Part shown: in pieces, positions 35,641 through 48,048 of the stretch | How the letters are laid out: the number at the start of each line of letters is the position of its first letter | How positions within the stretch are numbered: the first letter of the stretch is position 1 | DNA from: Patella vulgata | Lineage: Eukaryota; Mollusca; Gastropoda; Patellidae | Assembly: GCF_932274485.2 (NCBI RefSeq) | Contig: NC_065884.2 | Coordinates: 30,771,540-30,835,539, forward strand | Length of the DNA stretch: 64,000 bases | Direction of reading: 5' to 3' | Notes under the pieces: model-generated | What the model was told of the DNA's origin: nothing | Database searches by the model: none | The model's input: only the letters and a program-made list of their open reading frames with translations | Position numbers and translations under genes: made by a program

Positions 35641-37350
35641 TTATACCTAATTGTGAACATAGTGGTAGAAATACCGTAACAAGGTCAATACTTTGTCAAA
35701 AATTTGGATCAAATGCATCATTAGGACACGATTGATCATCCAATCTTGTTCAGGTACAAAACAACATAAATCTACGTGACGGGTGTTCTGGGAGCTATTG
35801 TTTGCATCTGTTAGAAAAGAAGATACATGAAGGAAATTAAGACCAACAACGTCACTCTAATAATAATTTACAAAGATTCATAGCTACGTGAACATCCCAA
35901 TTATATTTGAAGTGATATCAGGTGTTAATGAGTGTCCAGTTAGTTACTGACAGGGAATTTTGATGTCTGACTATAAATAAGCACCATTAGCAACAACTAT
36001 TCAAATTAGTAAGGATTTATTAATCGTATATGAAAAGGTTATTATGAAAACATAGGACACTACAACTCATGACAAAATTAATAATAACATACTGTTTTAA
36101 CCAAGTGTGTAATTTAACGTCTACTTGGCGCTGATAAGAAGCAAAACCATAGATTGAATCTGACATCAGATTAAGAACAAGAATATTAAGATGCATCCTA
36201 AACTATTCACGCCCACCCATTTTTTCTGTAAGCTATCATCATAGCCACATTTCGATCTTACTTCATAAACATAAAAGGTTAAAAAAAGATCACAGCCGAC
36301 GAAATCAATGTATTATATATTGAGTGAAAAGAAGCAGTCTTACGTGAGGAACCACACGGATTTTGCTTATTGGTTTCTTTAAGGCGCATATATAAGAATA
36401 CAGTCTTTCATAATTTTCTGTAAATATCAATGCTAAGCGCCAACATTTGAGACTGTATTAAATGGGACTTTGTTAAAGTCTGCTAAGTTCATAGGATCAT
36501 TCACCCTAAATCAGAAGAGTGCACAATTAAATCACTTTAAAATCATATAAATAAATTTAAATGGAAAATGTAGAATACATAAATATAGGCTGTTAAAATA
36601 TTGTGTTAGATAAGGCGTAGCCCATGCGAACAACGTAAAATCGACGAGTGATACGAATTATTGATAATAGGATATTAAATTAATTGAGAAAAAAAAATCT
36701 GTATCACATAGAAAGGCCTATTATATATAGCACAGTACTATTGTTGCATGAGAAGGGCTGGTGTAAAGTTCAGAGATTAACTGATGAAAAACATGAGTAC
36801 GCCAGTATCATTACTTTTCTGTTTATTTTTATTTTGGAAAAATAGATTTTAACGTTATTACGTATAAATCTATCAACCTACCATCGTTTTTAAACAGTTC
36901 GAAGCTCGAGACATTGTGGCTATTTGAATAAATCAGAAAGTCGACCCTTTAGTAAATGGGCATTGTTTCAATATAAAAATACACACATGAACGTCAAGTA
37001 GTAATTCTATGACAACAACTTCAAATTTCAATTGATAACTTTTCCGAAACAGGTCATAAAGTCAGTGTAATGTTAGCAGTAAAATGTCAGTCAAGTACTA
37101 AATTATTACTGGGATGATTTATACAATTTTACAGCGTAAAACGTTCGGAGTGAATTCAATTATGAAAGAAAACAATATGAAAAAAATCAATTAATTATTT
37201 TTTTTTTTGGCGGGTCTAGATTTTGGTCGCAGTATTAACAAGCCGAAATCCCAAAATAAATAGATGACACATATTAATTAATTGCACATTTATCTTTTTC
37301 ATATATATTGAGCAATCAAACTGATTATCTATACCTAGTCTAAGCATAAA
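35641..37350. other. Non-coding DNA, nothing recognised
   Basis: AT-rich, no motif-bearing frame, no array, no inverted-repeat structure noticed. Confidence 0.4.
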
Positions 37351-37359
37351 ATGTTCACG

Positions 37360-38215
37360 ATCAAACTCAGTCAATGTGTTGAAGTACCTGGTAGTGGAAC
37401 TATACCCAAAGTTTCATCACTCTCCATCAGTTAGAATCAAAGTTATCTTGTCTCAAAGCATCGACCAATGAAATTGCTTAGCTTTAGCAGGAAATGTCAA
37501 TCATTGAACAAGTTTAAACATTCTACCTCAATTAAAAGCAGAGTTGTTATGTTTCAAATTCTTGACCAATCAAATAGCTCATCGCTGCTAAACCCTAGCA
37601 GAAAGTTCCCATCATCGAACTTAGTCAATGTATTGATATACCGAATCTATACTCGGGGTTTCATTGCTTTCACCCAATTAGAACCAGTTATCGTGTTTGA
37701 AAGTCTCAACCAATCAAATTGCTTATATCTGCTTAGTCTTAGAGGAAAATGCACATGATCGAACTCTGTCAAGGCATTCACCTAATAGACACCTATACCA
37801 AGTTCAAACATTATATCTCAATTAGAAGGATAGTTATTGTGTTCCAAAGTCTCGACCAATCAGACGGAAGTCTCTATTTTGCCCAAGCAGAAAATGCTCT
37901 GCATCGGACTTGGCTATGGCATTGATGTAATGAAACTATCACCACTATCACTCAATTAGAATCAAAGTTGCTTACCCTGAGCCGAAAAATGCTCACTATC
38001 GAACTTATTCAAGGTATTGATGTCATGAAACTATACACTAAGTTTCATCACTCTTACTGAATAAGAACCAAAGTTATTGTGTCCCAAAGCATCAACCAGT
38101 CAAATTGCTTATCTCTTCTTACCCTAAGCAAAAGATGCTCATCTTCGAACTCCATCAAAGCATTCGCCTAATGAACGCCTACACCAAGTTTTAACATTCT
38201 ACCCAATCTAATTAA
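37360..38215 (+). repeat. Diverged tandem array, unit about 145 bp
   Basis: Six or so units contain CTCRACCAATCAAATTGCTTA, then CCTAAGCAGAAAATGCTCAT, ATCGAACTCAGTCAAGGCAT, ACACCAAGTTTCATCACTCT and AATTAGAACCAAAGTTATTG. Core copies begin near 37463, 37562, 37707, 37853 and 38090; some units are partly deleted. Confidence 0.75.
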
Positions 38216-38464
38216 AATACGGATCTATATTTCCTTTCGTATTTTAATACTTTCGATGACTTACCCTACATAAAGATCTGACCGGTTTTACTGGAAGGTC
38301 GCGTCAGGGGTCGTACGAGCGGCTTTTGACCCTATGACGTCAGATACTGATTAATCAACCAGCGTTGACGTTTCTAGTGGTTTACCCACAGTTCCGTGCA
38401 TCTCACGCCAAGAACTCGCCATAATGGACCGTTTCATTGGCTAATCCCTCACTTAAACCAGACC

Positions 38465-38742
38465 AGAGAGAGAGAGAGAAATGGGGTTTAACATCCACTC
38501 GACACAAACTATGTCATTTCGGGACTAACACATGGTTTAATTCTATTTCAATAATTCGCTTGCGCGTAGGGTTCTTTAGCAGTGGGAGGAAACCGGAGGA
38601 CCCGGAGAAAACCCACGAGGTTGGACAGGCGACACTACTCCTTGTCACGTACAACCGGGGATTCGAAACCAGGCCAGTTGACTCAATGACAGGCTTTATG
38701 AGACAGCGCGCACGTGCTAACCATTCGGTCATCCAACCCCCC
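38465..38742 (-). repeat. SINE family B, full-length copy
   Basis: In reverse complement the copy starts with a tRNA-like head (GGTTGGATGACCGAATGGTT and the B-box-like GGTTTCGAATCCCCGG). It continues through GACAAGGAGTAGTGTCGCC and GGAAACCTC-type blocks and ends at GTCGAGTGGATGTTAAACCC with a (CT)n tail. The minus-strand frame across it recurs in the 53165 copy because the copies are alike. Confidence 0.88.
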
Positions 38743-38795
38743 CAGAGAGAGAGAGAGAGATGGGGTTTAACGTCCACTCACTCGACACAAAGGCA
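38743..38795 (-). repeat. SINE family B, 3' end only, next to the preceding copy
   Basis: A second (AG)n tract followed by ATGGGGTTTAACGTCCACTC and CGACACAAA stands directly against the head of the full-length copy, so one copy inserted at the tail of another. Confidence 0.8.
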
Positions 38796-38989
38796 AACAA
38801 AGCTTCACTGTCACCTGCACCTGACGATGTTCTGCCATGTAATTTTCGTGTGGGAATACGTCAACAATACAACACTTTTAAAACAGAAATCGAAAGTGGT
38901 CGATGATCACAATGATAGCTCAGTTTCCCCATACAATCTCCTGAGATTCACAAGGAAACAAAGCACGATTTTTTTTTATCCCGAGGCAC

Positions 38990-39110
38990 GTTAAAATAGA
39001 CCCTGCAGTTCACCAAAGGTTTAATTGCTGGTGTTCCACAGGTCCCCATATTCGGACCTTTACTCTTTTTAATAAACATAAACGATATTATTTAAAACAT
39101 CGAGTCAAAA
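38990..39110 (+). mobile_element. LINE reverse transcriptase fragment
   Basis: One frame reads G-L-I-A-G-V-P-Q-V-P-I-F-G-P-L-L-F-L-I-N and continues with I-N-D-I near 39080. This is the VPQGSILGPLLFLIYINDI motif of non-LTR reverse transcriptases with a few changes. The YADD box that should follow is not seen. It is a short, dead fragment. Confidence 0.65.
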
Positions 39111-40234
39111 TTAAACTTAATTAAAAATGAATCGAAGATCGAATGCTGTAACACTACCGATGCCACAATCTTTGATTTGGCCTGATCATCTAATGGTTTG
39201 TTTGACTCTGGACTGGCTGTTGTTGCATCTCTTTTCTTAAGGACTTCACGATTTGTTTTCTTACGATACCGAAATCAAATATGTAACAGGAACAACGATA
39301 GGTTTTTTATACGTTTTTATGTCACAACAGTTACACAATTGTCTACATTACAATATTTAAAATGTCTTTGTCTCAATCCCAACTCCTGTAAAAGTTGACC
39401 CAACGTGGCTAGACGCAGGGAAACACTACATCATGAGTATCAACCGGTCTTCTACCGAACCCAATGATATCTGACTGTTCTAGCCTTCACACACTCTTTT
39501 ATAGGTGCCTACCCCTAATTAATTTAAGTCATAGGCTGATAACAGCTAAATTTCAAATATGGAATAGATATGCACCATGCTCTGGATATCGGCAGGGATT
39601 GTTACCTAATTTGGTTAACAAATAAGATATACGTTTTATAACAAATAAAAATGTAAATGACCAACATGTGTATTAATCTATAGCTCAGCTAACGTATCAA
39701 AATAACCAGTATACTTTCTATATTTTTGGCTATGAACTTAGAATCAATCATTTGCAATATTTGTCCGTTCAATGTCTATGAATTTGAAAACAATGTCGCA
39801 ACGACAATGCTGTTACAATGCACATGTGTTTTAAATACAGATATTTAGAGAATAAATAAAAGGTATAAAAAAGGGGGCTTGTATCTTTTAATCACCTCAG
39901 AACATAAACTCTCACGATTTCGGTTAAGACACTGCGTAATTTACCTCACCTTTTTATGGAGTCGGTACAAATTAAAGAAGTAAACGAACATAAACATCTC
40001 AGTCAAAAGGTGTATGAACATGACTTAGCCAGTTTTTGGCCTATTTAATCCGTAACATCTAACTGGAAATTTTCCAAGGTAGAACAATTTCTCGTTATTT
40101 TGGCCGATCTTAATAATTCCTTTTTCTTTTTAAGATTCTTGACAAAATCCATGACTTGTAACGATAGATATGAAAGCTTTAATATCTGCCTGGCAAATCT
40201 ATTATTTTTAAATGTCCACATATATTCTTGAGGC
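39111..40234. other. Non-coding DNA, probably decayed LINE at its left end
   Basis: The first few hundred bases may continue the reverse transcriptase fragment but no motif is clear. The rest is AT-rich without features. Confidence 0.35.
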
Positions 40235-41005
40235 CGCTATTCTTAATGGATTGTCTCGAAACTTCACATACTTATTCCGTATACCCTAAGGATGATCCCT
40301 ATTGTTTTTGATGCATGCCCGACCCCCAGGGGCAGAGCCACGCCCATTTCTTGTATATGTTTGTTTGTCGTCTACAGGCCGCATTTCTTAAAGTATCATC
40401 TTGAAACTTTGCATACTTATTCCTTATACCCTAAGGATTGTTTTTGGTACATGCCCGACCCCAGGAGCAGAGCCACGCCAAAATCTACAGGCCGCATTTC
40501 TTAACGGACCATCTTGAAACTTATTCCTTATACTCTAAGGATCATCCCTATAGTTCGTGGTGTATGCTCGATCCCCAGGATCAGAGCCAAGTCGATTTTC
40601 TCTTTGTGTGCCTGTGTGTCGCCTACAGGCCGAAATTCTTAAAGGATCGTCTTGGAAACTTTTCATACTTATTCCTTATACCCTAAGGATGACCTCAATT
40701 ATTTTGTGGTGCATGCTCGATCCCCTGGGGCAGAGCCACGCCTATTTTCTCTTTGTGCGTCGCCTACAGGTCGCATTTCTTACAGGATCGTCTTGCAAAT
40801 TGTTCGTACTCATTCCTTATATCCTAAGGATGACCTCTATTATTTTTTGGGGCATGTCCGTCCCCCTGCGACAGAGCCACGCCCAATTTTTGTGTCTTTG
40901 TGTTGCCCACAATCCCCAATTTTTGACAGAGCAACACCCATGTTTTCTCTGTTTGTCTGTGTGTTGCCTATGGACCACAATTCTTAATTGATTGTATTGG
41001 AACTT
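40235..41005 (-). repeat. Satellite-like tandem array, reverse orientation of the 25.5-27.1 kb array
   Basis: Reversed motifs CAGAGCCACGCCC, CTTATTCCTTATACCCTAAG and TACAGGCCGCATTTCTTA recur every 110-150 bases, with copies of CAGAGCCA near 40333, 40467, 40580, 40730 and 40872. The family is the same as at 25500-27160 but on the other strand. Five or six units are present. Confidence 0.85.
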
Positions 41006-42730
41006 GGCATATGAAGTCACTCCGAAACAAACAAACGGCAATTCTAACCGGTCAAGTGTATTTCAAGGTAAGTAAATTAGCTTTTTTTTAAGGCCATATA
41101 ACATTTAATTTTATGTAACCTATTTCAAGGGTAATAAATTTGTTTTCATTTAGCCAAATAACAATAAAATGTTATGTAATCTATGCCTTTATCCTATAAT
41201 AACACGTCGTCGGCTACCATCCGCCATTTGTCAAAACGCCGGGAGCAACCTGTGTACTGCAGTCTATGTTACTGATACTGCCCCATCTTCTTTTATGGTT
41301 ATTTTACGAGTTATCTCACATTATTGCATAACATTCATTCAGTTCATACGCTTCCCAGTTCCCATTCCGTATTGCAGAATTCACCCACAAAGTAGGAATT
41401 TCTATGCCCACCTCTTCCAGCTTCAAGGCCCACGGTAGACTAGGCCTAGACAGCCTAATCGGACGGTCTGTACACTCTTATAGGCCTATTACCACAATCA
41501 AATGATGGCTACACTGAGGCCTAGGCGTAATTTTAAGATGGTTTGTCAAGATAGGCAATTTAGGCTAGACGAGATGTGCCTTCTACACTATAGGCATTAT
41601 TATTTGGTTTGTTGAACTAGTACACTAGTAGTCTTAAATGTAATGCTTGAGTACTTTGTATCTCAAATGACATGTTAAATCAACTAATTTTCAACACTTT
41701 CTGAAGCTGTCTGGACCAATAGAAAATAATCCAGAACCATATTCAGATGATCATAATATAACATTAAACCAAAACTAACAAGAGCTGCAGCAATAAAAAG
41801 ACAAATTATTGACAGGTAAATATGCCAGCTTGTTAACTATTCTAAGTACAACAATATGGTCTCCTGCTTTAGGACACGGTAGGTTCTCATACATTATAAC
41901 AGACATAGGATATGGTCCCATGTAATCAAAACTTTGAAAGAGACCACACAGGTACAATATGGCCCCTTGTTTTATAGCATATGTTCCCATGAAAGAGACC
42001 ATACAGGTACAATATGGCCCCTTGTTTTATAGCATATGTTCCCATGAAATTAAAATTGTTTAATAGACCAGCAAGGTACAAAATAATCCCGTGTATTCTA
42101 CGATATGCATTAAAACTGTTAAGGGTCCATGAAGGTACATTATTTTATCGGATTTTTTTCAGGTTTTCTGTATTGGGATATATGGAGAACGCATTTGTGA
42201 ACAGGAAAGTGTTTAACTGAGCTTTAAATGTATTTCAGGGGAAAATGGTTTGTAATGTTTTAAGGCAATGAACTCCCAAAGAGAAGAGGAAAGAATGTGA
42301 AAGATCTATTTGTAATTCAAGATTCACTTATACTTGATGCAAAAATTGCCATTCACAAGTTGTCATGTGAAATTACACCTGTTTAATTATAATGGTCGTA
42401 TGGTATATGTATATATTATGACAGACTAATATCTCGCGTAGTTTATGCCATTATATTTGATAATACGTGTATTTAATGAAAAGATAGTCTATATTTTCAA
42501 CTGTAGAATTACAAAAATAACAGTAAATTGTATGTTGAATATCTAAAACGAAATGTTACTATTTTTTTTAAGCCTGTGCTATTCTTCGTCAATTAGGACC
42601 GAGGTGTTGTAGAGCTGGCAAGGATAAACAAATATTAATTAAGACAGTCATTAGTGAAAGATTTCCTATCAAGACCAGCCAAGGTGTTAATCTTAATTGA
42701 TCTGACCCTAAATGCTCCAGCAAAGAAAGT
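41006..42730. other. Non-coding DNA with two short tandem duplications
   Basis: TATTTCAAGGTAAGTAAATT and TATTTCAAGGGTAATAAATT (41060 and 41123) begin two loosely related tandem copies. A 55-bp unit (AGACCAYACAGGTACAATAT and onward) is doubled at 41941-41995 and 41996-42050. No gene is supported. Confidence 0.5.
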
Positions 42731-42749
42731 GGAAAACGAGAAAAATTAA

Positions 42750-42983
42750 TTCTGAAAAGTTTATTTTATGCATATTGAATACCAGATCTATCTGAAATAA
42801 AACTGATGAAGTGAATGAATATGTTGTTGATAATGATGTGGATTTATTTATTGCAAGTGAGTCGTGGATTCGTAGTGAAGACACAGTTATCATCAACAAA
42901 TTAGTTCCTACCAACAGTGACACTCTATTTGAAAATAGAAAACATTCTGAAGGAGGTGGAAATGCTTGTTTCATCAAAAAAAT
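42750..42983 (+). mobile_element. LINE endonuclease fragment
   Basis: The frame reads I-L-N-T-R-S-I, a stop, N-K-T-D-E-V-N-E-Y, then D-V-D-L-F-I-A-S-E-S-W-I, and S-E-G-G-G-N-A-C near 42955. This is the amino end of the apurinic-type endonuclease of LINE ORF2 (NxRSIxNK, DiDlxxxtETWL, RxGGGxxxF). It is cut off by a SINE head at 42984. It has at least one stop and is dead. Confidence 0.75.
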
Positions 42984-43688
42984 CGGAGCCACGGTGGCCA
43001 AGTGGGTAAGACATTGGCTGGAGTGTAATACAATATCATTTGGGATCTAAGTTTTAATATTGTCTTTGCTTTCATATTTTAATTTTACACACTCTATCCT
43101 ATCTCTGGACATGTTTAGTGACAGATTAATTGTAATAGTTAATCAATAGCAGGTGTGGGATTTCTGACAAGTATTATGTAAGATGTTAAACAAACTTGTA
43201 TACTCGGCTTGCCTTTAGACAAATTATATGATAGAAGATATAAGTTTAACAGACATTAACACTTATTGTCTAGATTTAAGATGCGTGACTCTTAATAATT
43301 AGTTTTCATTGTTCTGATTACCAACGCCTATTTACTCAGCGGCAATTTTGGTCTTCCGAGAGTTATGTATTCTATCACAGGAGGTCGTGTGTCCGATCCC
43401 TACATTGGTGGAGAAAGTTCGTCGGGGTTTTCCGACGCGGTTTCCCTTGTCAGTTTTAAAAGGGCAGCTGTCTAGTCGTTCGCATGGGACGAAAAACCGA
43501 GGTCCCGTGTATACATTGGCAAGCACGTAAAAAATCACTTTACAGTTGGGATTCGATATAAGAGTAGGCTGTAGTGCCGCTGCGCAGTCAAAATTTCCCT
43601 CATAGCACACTGTATGGCGTATGTCCATCTTTTGTAGCCTAGTTCGGAGCAGCACAGTAGGACGTTAAACCCCATTTCATTTCATTTC
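42984..43688 (+). repeat. SINE family A copy split by about 345 bp of other DNA
   Basis: The head with the A box (GAGCCACGGTGGCCAAGTGGGTAAGACATTGGC type) lies at 42984-43022. The remainder, from AGGTCGTGTGTCCGATCCC through GTTGGGATTCGATATAAGAG to GTAGGACGTTAAACCCC and ATTTC repeats, lies at 43371-43688. The DNA between them is unrelated and looks inserted after the SINE; alternatively two partial copies lie side by side. Confidence 0.75.
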
Positions 43689-44124
43689 CCAGTTTAGTTC
43701 AAAAAACTTATTTTCAACTTTTGAAATACTACAATTAAACGTACTCCTTGGCAAGAATCACGTAAGAATAGTGTCAGTATATTTTAAACGAAATAAATAT
43801 GGTAGATCTGCCAATCGTCTAAAACAGGTTCACGCCAGGAAAATGTCCTTCATTATAGTACCTGGATCACTGCTTCTTTACTTCAAACTAACAATACACT
43901 TCTTTTTTAAAAAAAATATTCCAAAAATTTGCGGGAAGGTCCAAAAGATTGGCGCAAGATTGAACGTGGTTCAGCCATCGCCATGCTTGTTTATGTCTAA
44001 GCCTAGAACTAGAATACTAACGGGAACGCCCACCGTGTGACGTCACTATCTTATGTGACAGCTGCGGGCCTCTGACGCTGATATCGGGCACAGCGTACTT
44101 ACGGTTTCTGCTCGCACTAACAAA
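43689..44124. other. Upstream region of the THAP gene remains
   Basis: It contains GAACTAGAATACTAACGGGA and the following AACGCCCAC (44004-44032), which also occurs in reverse complement at the right end of the window (about 63966-64000). A TGACGTCAC palindrome at 44038-44046 matches a CREB/ATF site and could be part of a promoter; this is a guess from one site. Confidence 0.4.
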
Positions 44125-44309
44125 ATGCCTGGCGCGAATTGTGTTTCGTTCGGATGTTCCGCCTGCAATTAAAGAAATCGGGGTTGATCTTTCTATCGCT
44201 TACCCAAGAACCATTACATATCATACAGTCTACCAGGTCTGACCCGATAAACGACAAGACCTTGACAATATGTTCAAGACACGTTGAGCCGGATTGTTTC
44301 GTTGAAAAA
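44125..44309 (+). pseudogene. THAP-domain gene, first exon, decayed
   Basis: From the ATG the frame reads M-P-G-A-N-C-V-S-F-G-C-S-A-C-N, then a TAA, R-N-R-G, a TGA, and S-F-Y-R-L-P-K-N. In another frame it continues R-S-D-P-I-N-D-K-T-L, I-C-S-R-H-V-E-P-D-C-F-V-E-K, then donor GTAAGT at 44310. MPGxxCxxxGC at the start and CSxHFxPDCF at the end are the zinc-binding C2-CH halves of a THAP DNA-binding domain. Two stops and at least one shift show it is a pseudogene. THAP domains occur in host factors and in P-type transposases; which this was cannot be told. The second exon is probably 51405-51526. Confidence 0.78.
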
Positions 44310-45300
44310 GTAAGTAAAAGCTCAAAAGAAATTAATTATGTAGATTCTAGTTGGCAGTACCCCCTGACAACCTACACTGAAGTTAAATTAAACCCATAAT
44401 AGCTACGTGTCTGTATTCTCATGTTTGCCCGTTAAATTTTACCCTTTCTCTCATCAAAGTTGCACAGAGTAAAAATAACCAGAGTGGCGACTCGCATTAC
44501 GGCCCATAGATACACGGCGACGCGCAATGCATCTTGGGAATTGTCTGTAATAAACACACACTGACAGTTCGCTCAACGACGTTACGATATCTATATCGAT
44601 GAACTAAATCTCTTTAATTTCGTAGTTTTATAGTATTTTCGGTAACAAAACCACTGAGAATTATCACATACAATCATAATATGTTAGTTGTGTGTGTGTT
44701 TCGAGAATTTGTACAACATGATTCATATTTTTAAAACATGCATAAAGCGTGGTAAGGCCCGGAATGAAGTGAGACTGAGACGAGAGACGGCATTTGTGAC
44801 GGTTTACGAATTGATCTATTTAAGGCCGTAAATTATTGTCGAATTTTAAGAGGTTTTATTAACTTTGAAACTATACACCAAATACTTGTTGTTTCCATTC
44901 CTATATTTGAAATGTAATTTCCATACACCTTAAAATGGGCCATTTGAAAATGTCAAAGTACCACGCCCTTTTTTTGGATAAGGCCTATTTTACTCAACAT
45001 CAACATGATTTATTTTTTCTCCCAAAGAAAAATTCCTTTGTCTTCTAGAGCTTATTACTGTGTGCTTCTCTTATTTATGTTATGTTAATAAAGTAAGTTT
45101 TCATTAAAATATAAAATAATAATTTAAGAATATTAAAATTGAATTTCAAATAGGCATATAACAAGAGTTACTTTTATTTTTTTCTTAACTGATTATTTAG
45201 AAATAGAAAATTTAATTTATACTGTGTACTGTTATGGAATTATCTGTCATACAAACTGAAGTTAACTATACGATACAGCATACTATTACTAGATAATCAC

Positions 45301-46860
45301 TACGGAAGCGTATAGGGGTCATGCAAAATTTTGTAGAAGACCTCGAGATCGTGCGATCCTGTGATATTTTCTCGAGATCTCAATTTAATGTTCTCGAAAT
45401 CCCCTAATAATTTTCTCGAGAATCTCTCATCCTGTGTTAACGATCACGAGAATTCGAGTTAATGTTCTCGGGATCTTGCCATCCCGTGTAAATTTCCTCG
45501 AGATCTCGGGTATTTTTATGTGTACACGTAGTTTCTCAGCGCCCCACAACCTGTCGTTTCGGAGTTTACCTGCCCCCCCCCCCACCACACACACACATTC
45601 CCGAAAACCTTAATAGCACGATAGAGCCTACAGTTTAGTGCAAGGCATTGGGGATTGGGGCCATGAGAGGACGGCCCCTGCCGCTTCTAGCTTCTAGCGC
45701 ACCTTATCGTTCGGGAGTTATCCCCCTTATCCGAAAAAACTTTGTTAACGCAATAGAGGCTACTGTTTTTGTTTTTTAAATGTGGTGGAAGCACTGGGAA
45801 CTTTCGATTTTCAGTACTCCGCAAACTTTGTCCTTATTTCTCTCAATTATGTGACGACGAGAGGACGAACCCTATCGATATTCAGCATTCGGTGACCTTC
45901 TGTTCCTTATTCAATTTATTAAACAACCAAATTTTGCTTTCGAATAATCTGCTGTTGAGGCATAGATGCTGCGTGGGTGTATCTCAACAGTTTGCGTGGC
46001 TATCGTTCAAATTTCTTTGAATCATTAGTGTCATAAGCAGAAGAACCCTATTTATTTTCGGTGGAACAATGGGCCCTATTGATTTGCAGCGCTCCCTGGC
46101 GTTTTGTTATGGCGTTATTCCTATTTTCCGGTAAACCTTGTGAACGCGTTAGAGCCCAGAGTTTTTCAAGATTTTTTATTTAAAATCTGATCCGAAGCAT
46201 TTGTGCCACTGGACAATAAACTCTGTGTCTAGCTTTATTCTAAAACAAAATATGATCTGAAAACCATGCAAAAAATGACATTTTCATTAAACGTCGCCCA
46301 CACGTTAAACTGAAATAAATTTAACAAGCATCTAGAATTCAAAGCGTCACACATTAAAGCTAACGTGGTAGGGTTTTGAATTTCATATTTGGTGTGAAGT
46401 ATTGGGGTCATAAGACGACGAACCCTATCGATTTTAATCATATTTCAAATTCAATGTAAATCATGGGTGCCCTATCGATTGCCCGTTTATTCTTTCATTA
46501 GTTAGCAGTTTTCCTTTGTAACAAATGTTAGAGTATTTTATTTTTATCAAATTTTGTGCCAAGTATTGGACCAATGGTTGCTTCAAACGTGGAAACACTA
46601 TCATATAAGGTTTCATATTAACTCGGGATCTCGAGAAATTTACATAGAATGTCAATATCTCGAGAACATTAACTCGCATTCTCGAGAAAATTTACACGGG
46701 ATGTCAATATCTCAGGAAAATTTTCAGGGGATTTCGAGAACATTAAATTGAGATCTCGAGAATATTACCAGATGATCACGGGATTTCGAGAAAGTATCAC
46801 AGGATCGCAGGATCTCGAGACCTTCTACAAAACTTTGCATGACCCCTATACGCTTCCGTA
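45301..46860. mobile_element. 1.56-kb foldback element with CTCGAG-rich arms and 6-bp target duplications
   Basis: The ends TACGGAAGCGTATAGGGGTC and its reverse complement lie at 45301 and 46860. AATCAC stands outside both (45295-45300 and 46861-46866). Arms of about 220 bases are made of repeated variants of TCTCGAGA joined by AATTTACACGGGAT or ACATTAA spacers, so each arm is itself full of small palindromes. The 1.1-kb core has several variants of CGAACCCTATCGATT but no known protein. A 6-base duplication is unusual for common cut-and-paste families other than a few such as Polinton or foldback-type elements; the class is not assigned. Confidence 0.75.
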
Positions 46861-46866
46861 AATCAC

Positions 46867-47714
46867 AGGGTAAATTAAAATTATTTTGAATTACTGAATG
46901 ATTTAAAATTAGTGATAGTGCTTCAGTAAATATTTTATTGGTCGGATTAAGGCCTACCAGTAAAAGGGGAAATGTGATTTTGAATAGCATAATAGTATTA
47001 GCTTACTGTTTTATTATTAAAAGCTTATTGCAACTGAAAATTAAGCAAAATAATATTTTTTTTTATGAAATTTGGAAAGGTACATACCATACCATAAACC
47101 ATAAACATAACACTTAAATTGTTTACCACAAGTAATTGTAGGCCTACATAGAATCACATTTTTCGATACACAATCTTAGAAAAAATTAGGCTTGTCCACT
47201 ATCCCTTTGCCAGAATACAACAGATTCTTCAGAAAATAGGGTTAGTTCCCTCGCACATGATTCTTTTTCAATTGCTTTTAATGACAACATATGAATCAAA
47301 ATTTATTTTATTCGGTAGACTGTAGGCCTATTATTGTGTTTGTAGATTTTTTTTGTTTTTACAAAAAATATAGAAATAATAATAAATAATGTAGATTTCT
47401 AGAACGCCAAATCCATCCATAAGCATGCTCAAAGCGCTTTCAAAAAGGAGTAAAAACATATCAATTATAATGTAAAAAGAACACGTGCAACTACAGACAG
47501 TAAAGCTTACTATTTAAAATTTGATCCTTTAAAAATCACAACTACATGTAATTCTAAAATTACGAACATACTAGATAGCATGCGATAAAGAATGCAAGGA
47601 ATGATTTGGTTTACATCGAAGACTTCTTGCCTCGCGTACGCGAAACTACTAAAAAAAAAGGGGGGGGGGCAACAATTTAAATTACCAGGTATTAATATGC
47701 CTATTAGACATGTC
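46867..47714. other. Internal part of the 6.5-kb element, nothing recognised
   Basis: AT-rich sequence with a G tract at 47660-47669. No transposase motif was recognised on either strand. Confidence 0.4.
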
Positions 47715-47945
47715 ATGGGGTCAGGTGGCGTGGTTTCGATTCCCCGCTTGTACGAGACAAGGAGTAGGGTCGCCTTCCAGCCCCGTGGTTTTTCCCCGGA
47801 CCCCCATGTTTCCTCTCACTGCTAAAAAAGACCTATCAAGTGAATTATTGAAATAAAACTGAACCATGTTAGTCCCGAAATTAGCTAGTTTGTGTCGAGT
47901 GGACGTTAAACCAAATTTATCTCCTGTCTCTAGCACATTGATTTG
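47715..47945 (+). repeat. SINE family B, 5'-truncated and diverged copy
   Basis: GTGGTTTCGATTCCCCGC (B box), GACAAGGAGTAGGGTCGCCT, AAAGACCTATCAAGTGAATT and GTCGAGTGGACGTTAAACC follow the order of the 53165 copy. The CT tail is degenerate (CTCCTGTCTCT). It lies inside the 6.5-kb element. Confidence 0.8.
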
Positions 47946-48048
47946 ATTTGATTTAGCTTCGACAAGTTAGAGCGAAAGGTCATATATATTTATCATAAGA
48001 TAAAGACGTATAGATCTACTTCTACTAGTAGTCCGATCGTTAATGTAA

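Noticed and set aside
40292-41041. Overlapping frames of 60-144 codons in the 40-41 kb region and at 26.8-27.4 kb
   Set aside because: They come from the satellite unit, which is partly free of stops in several frames.
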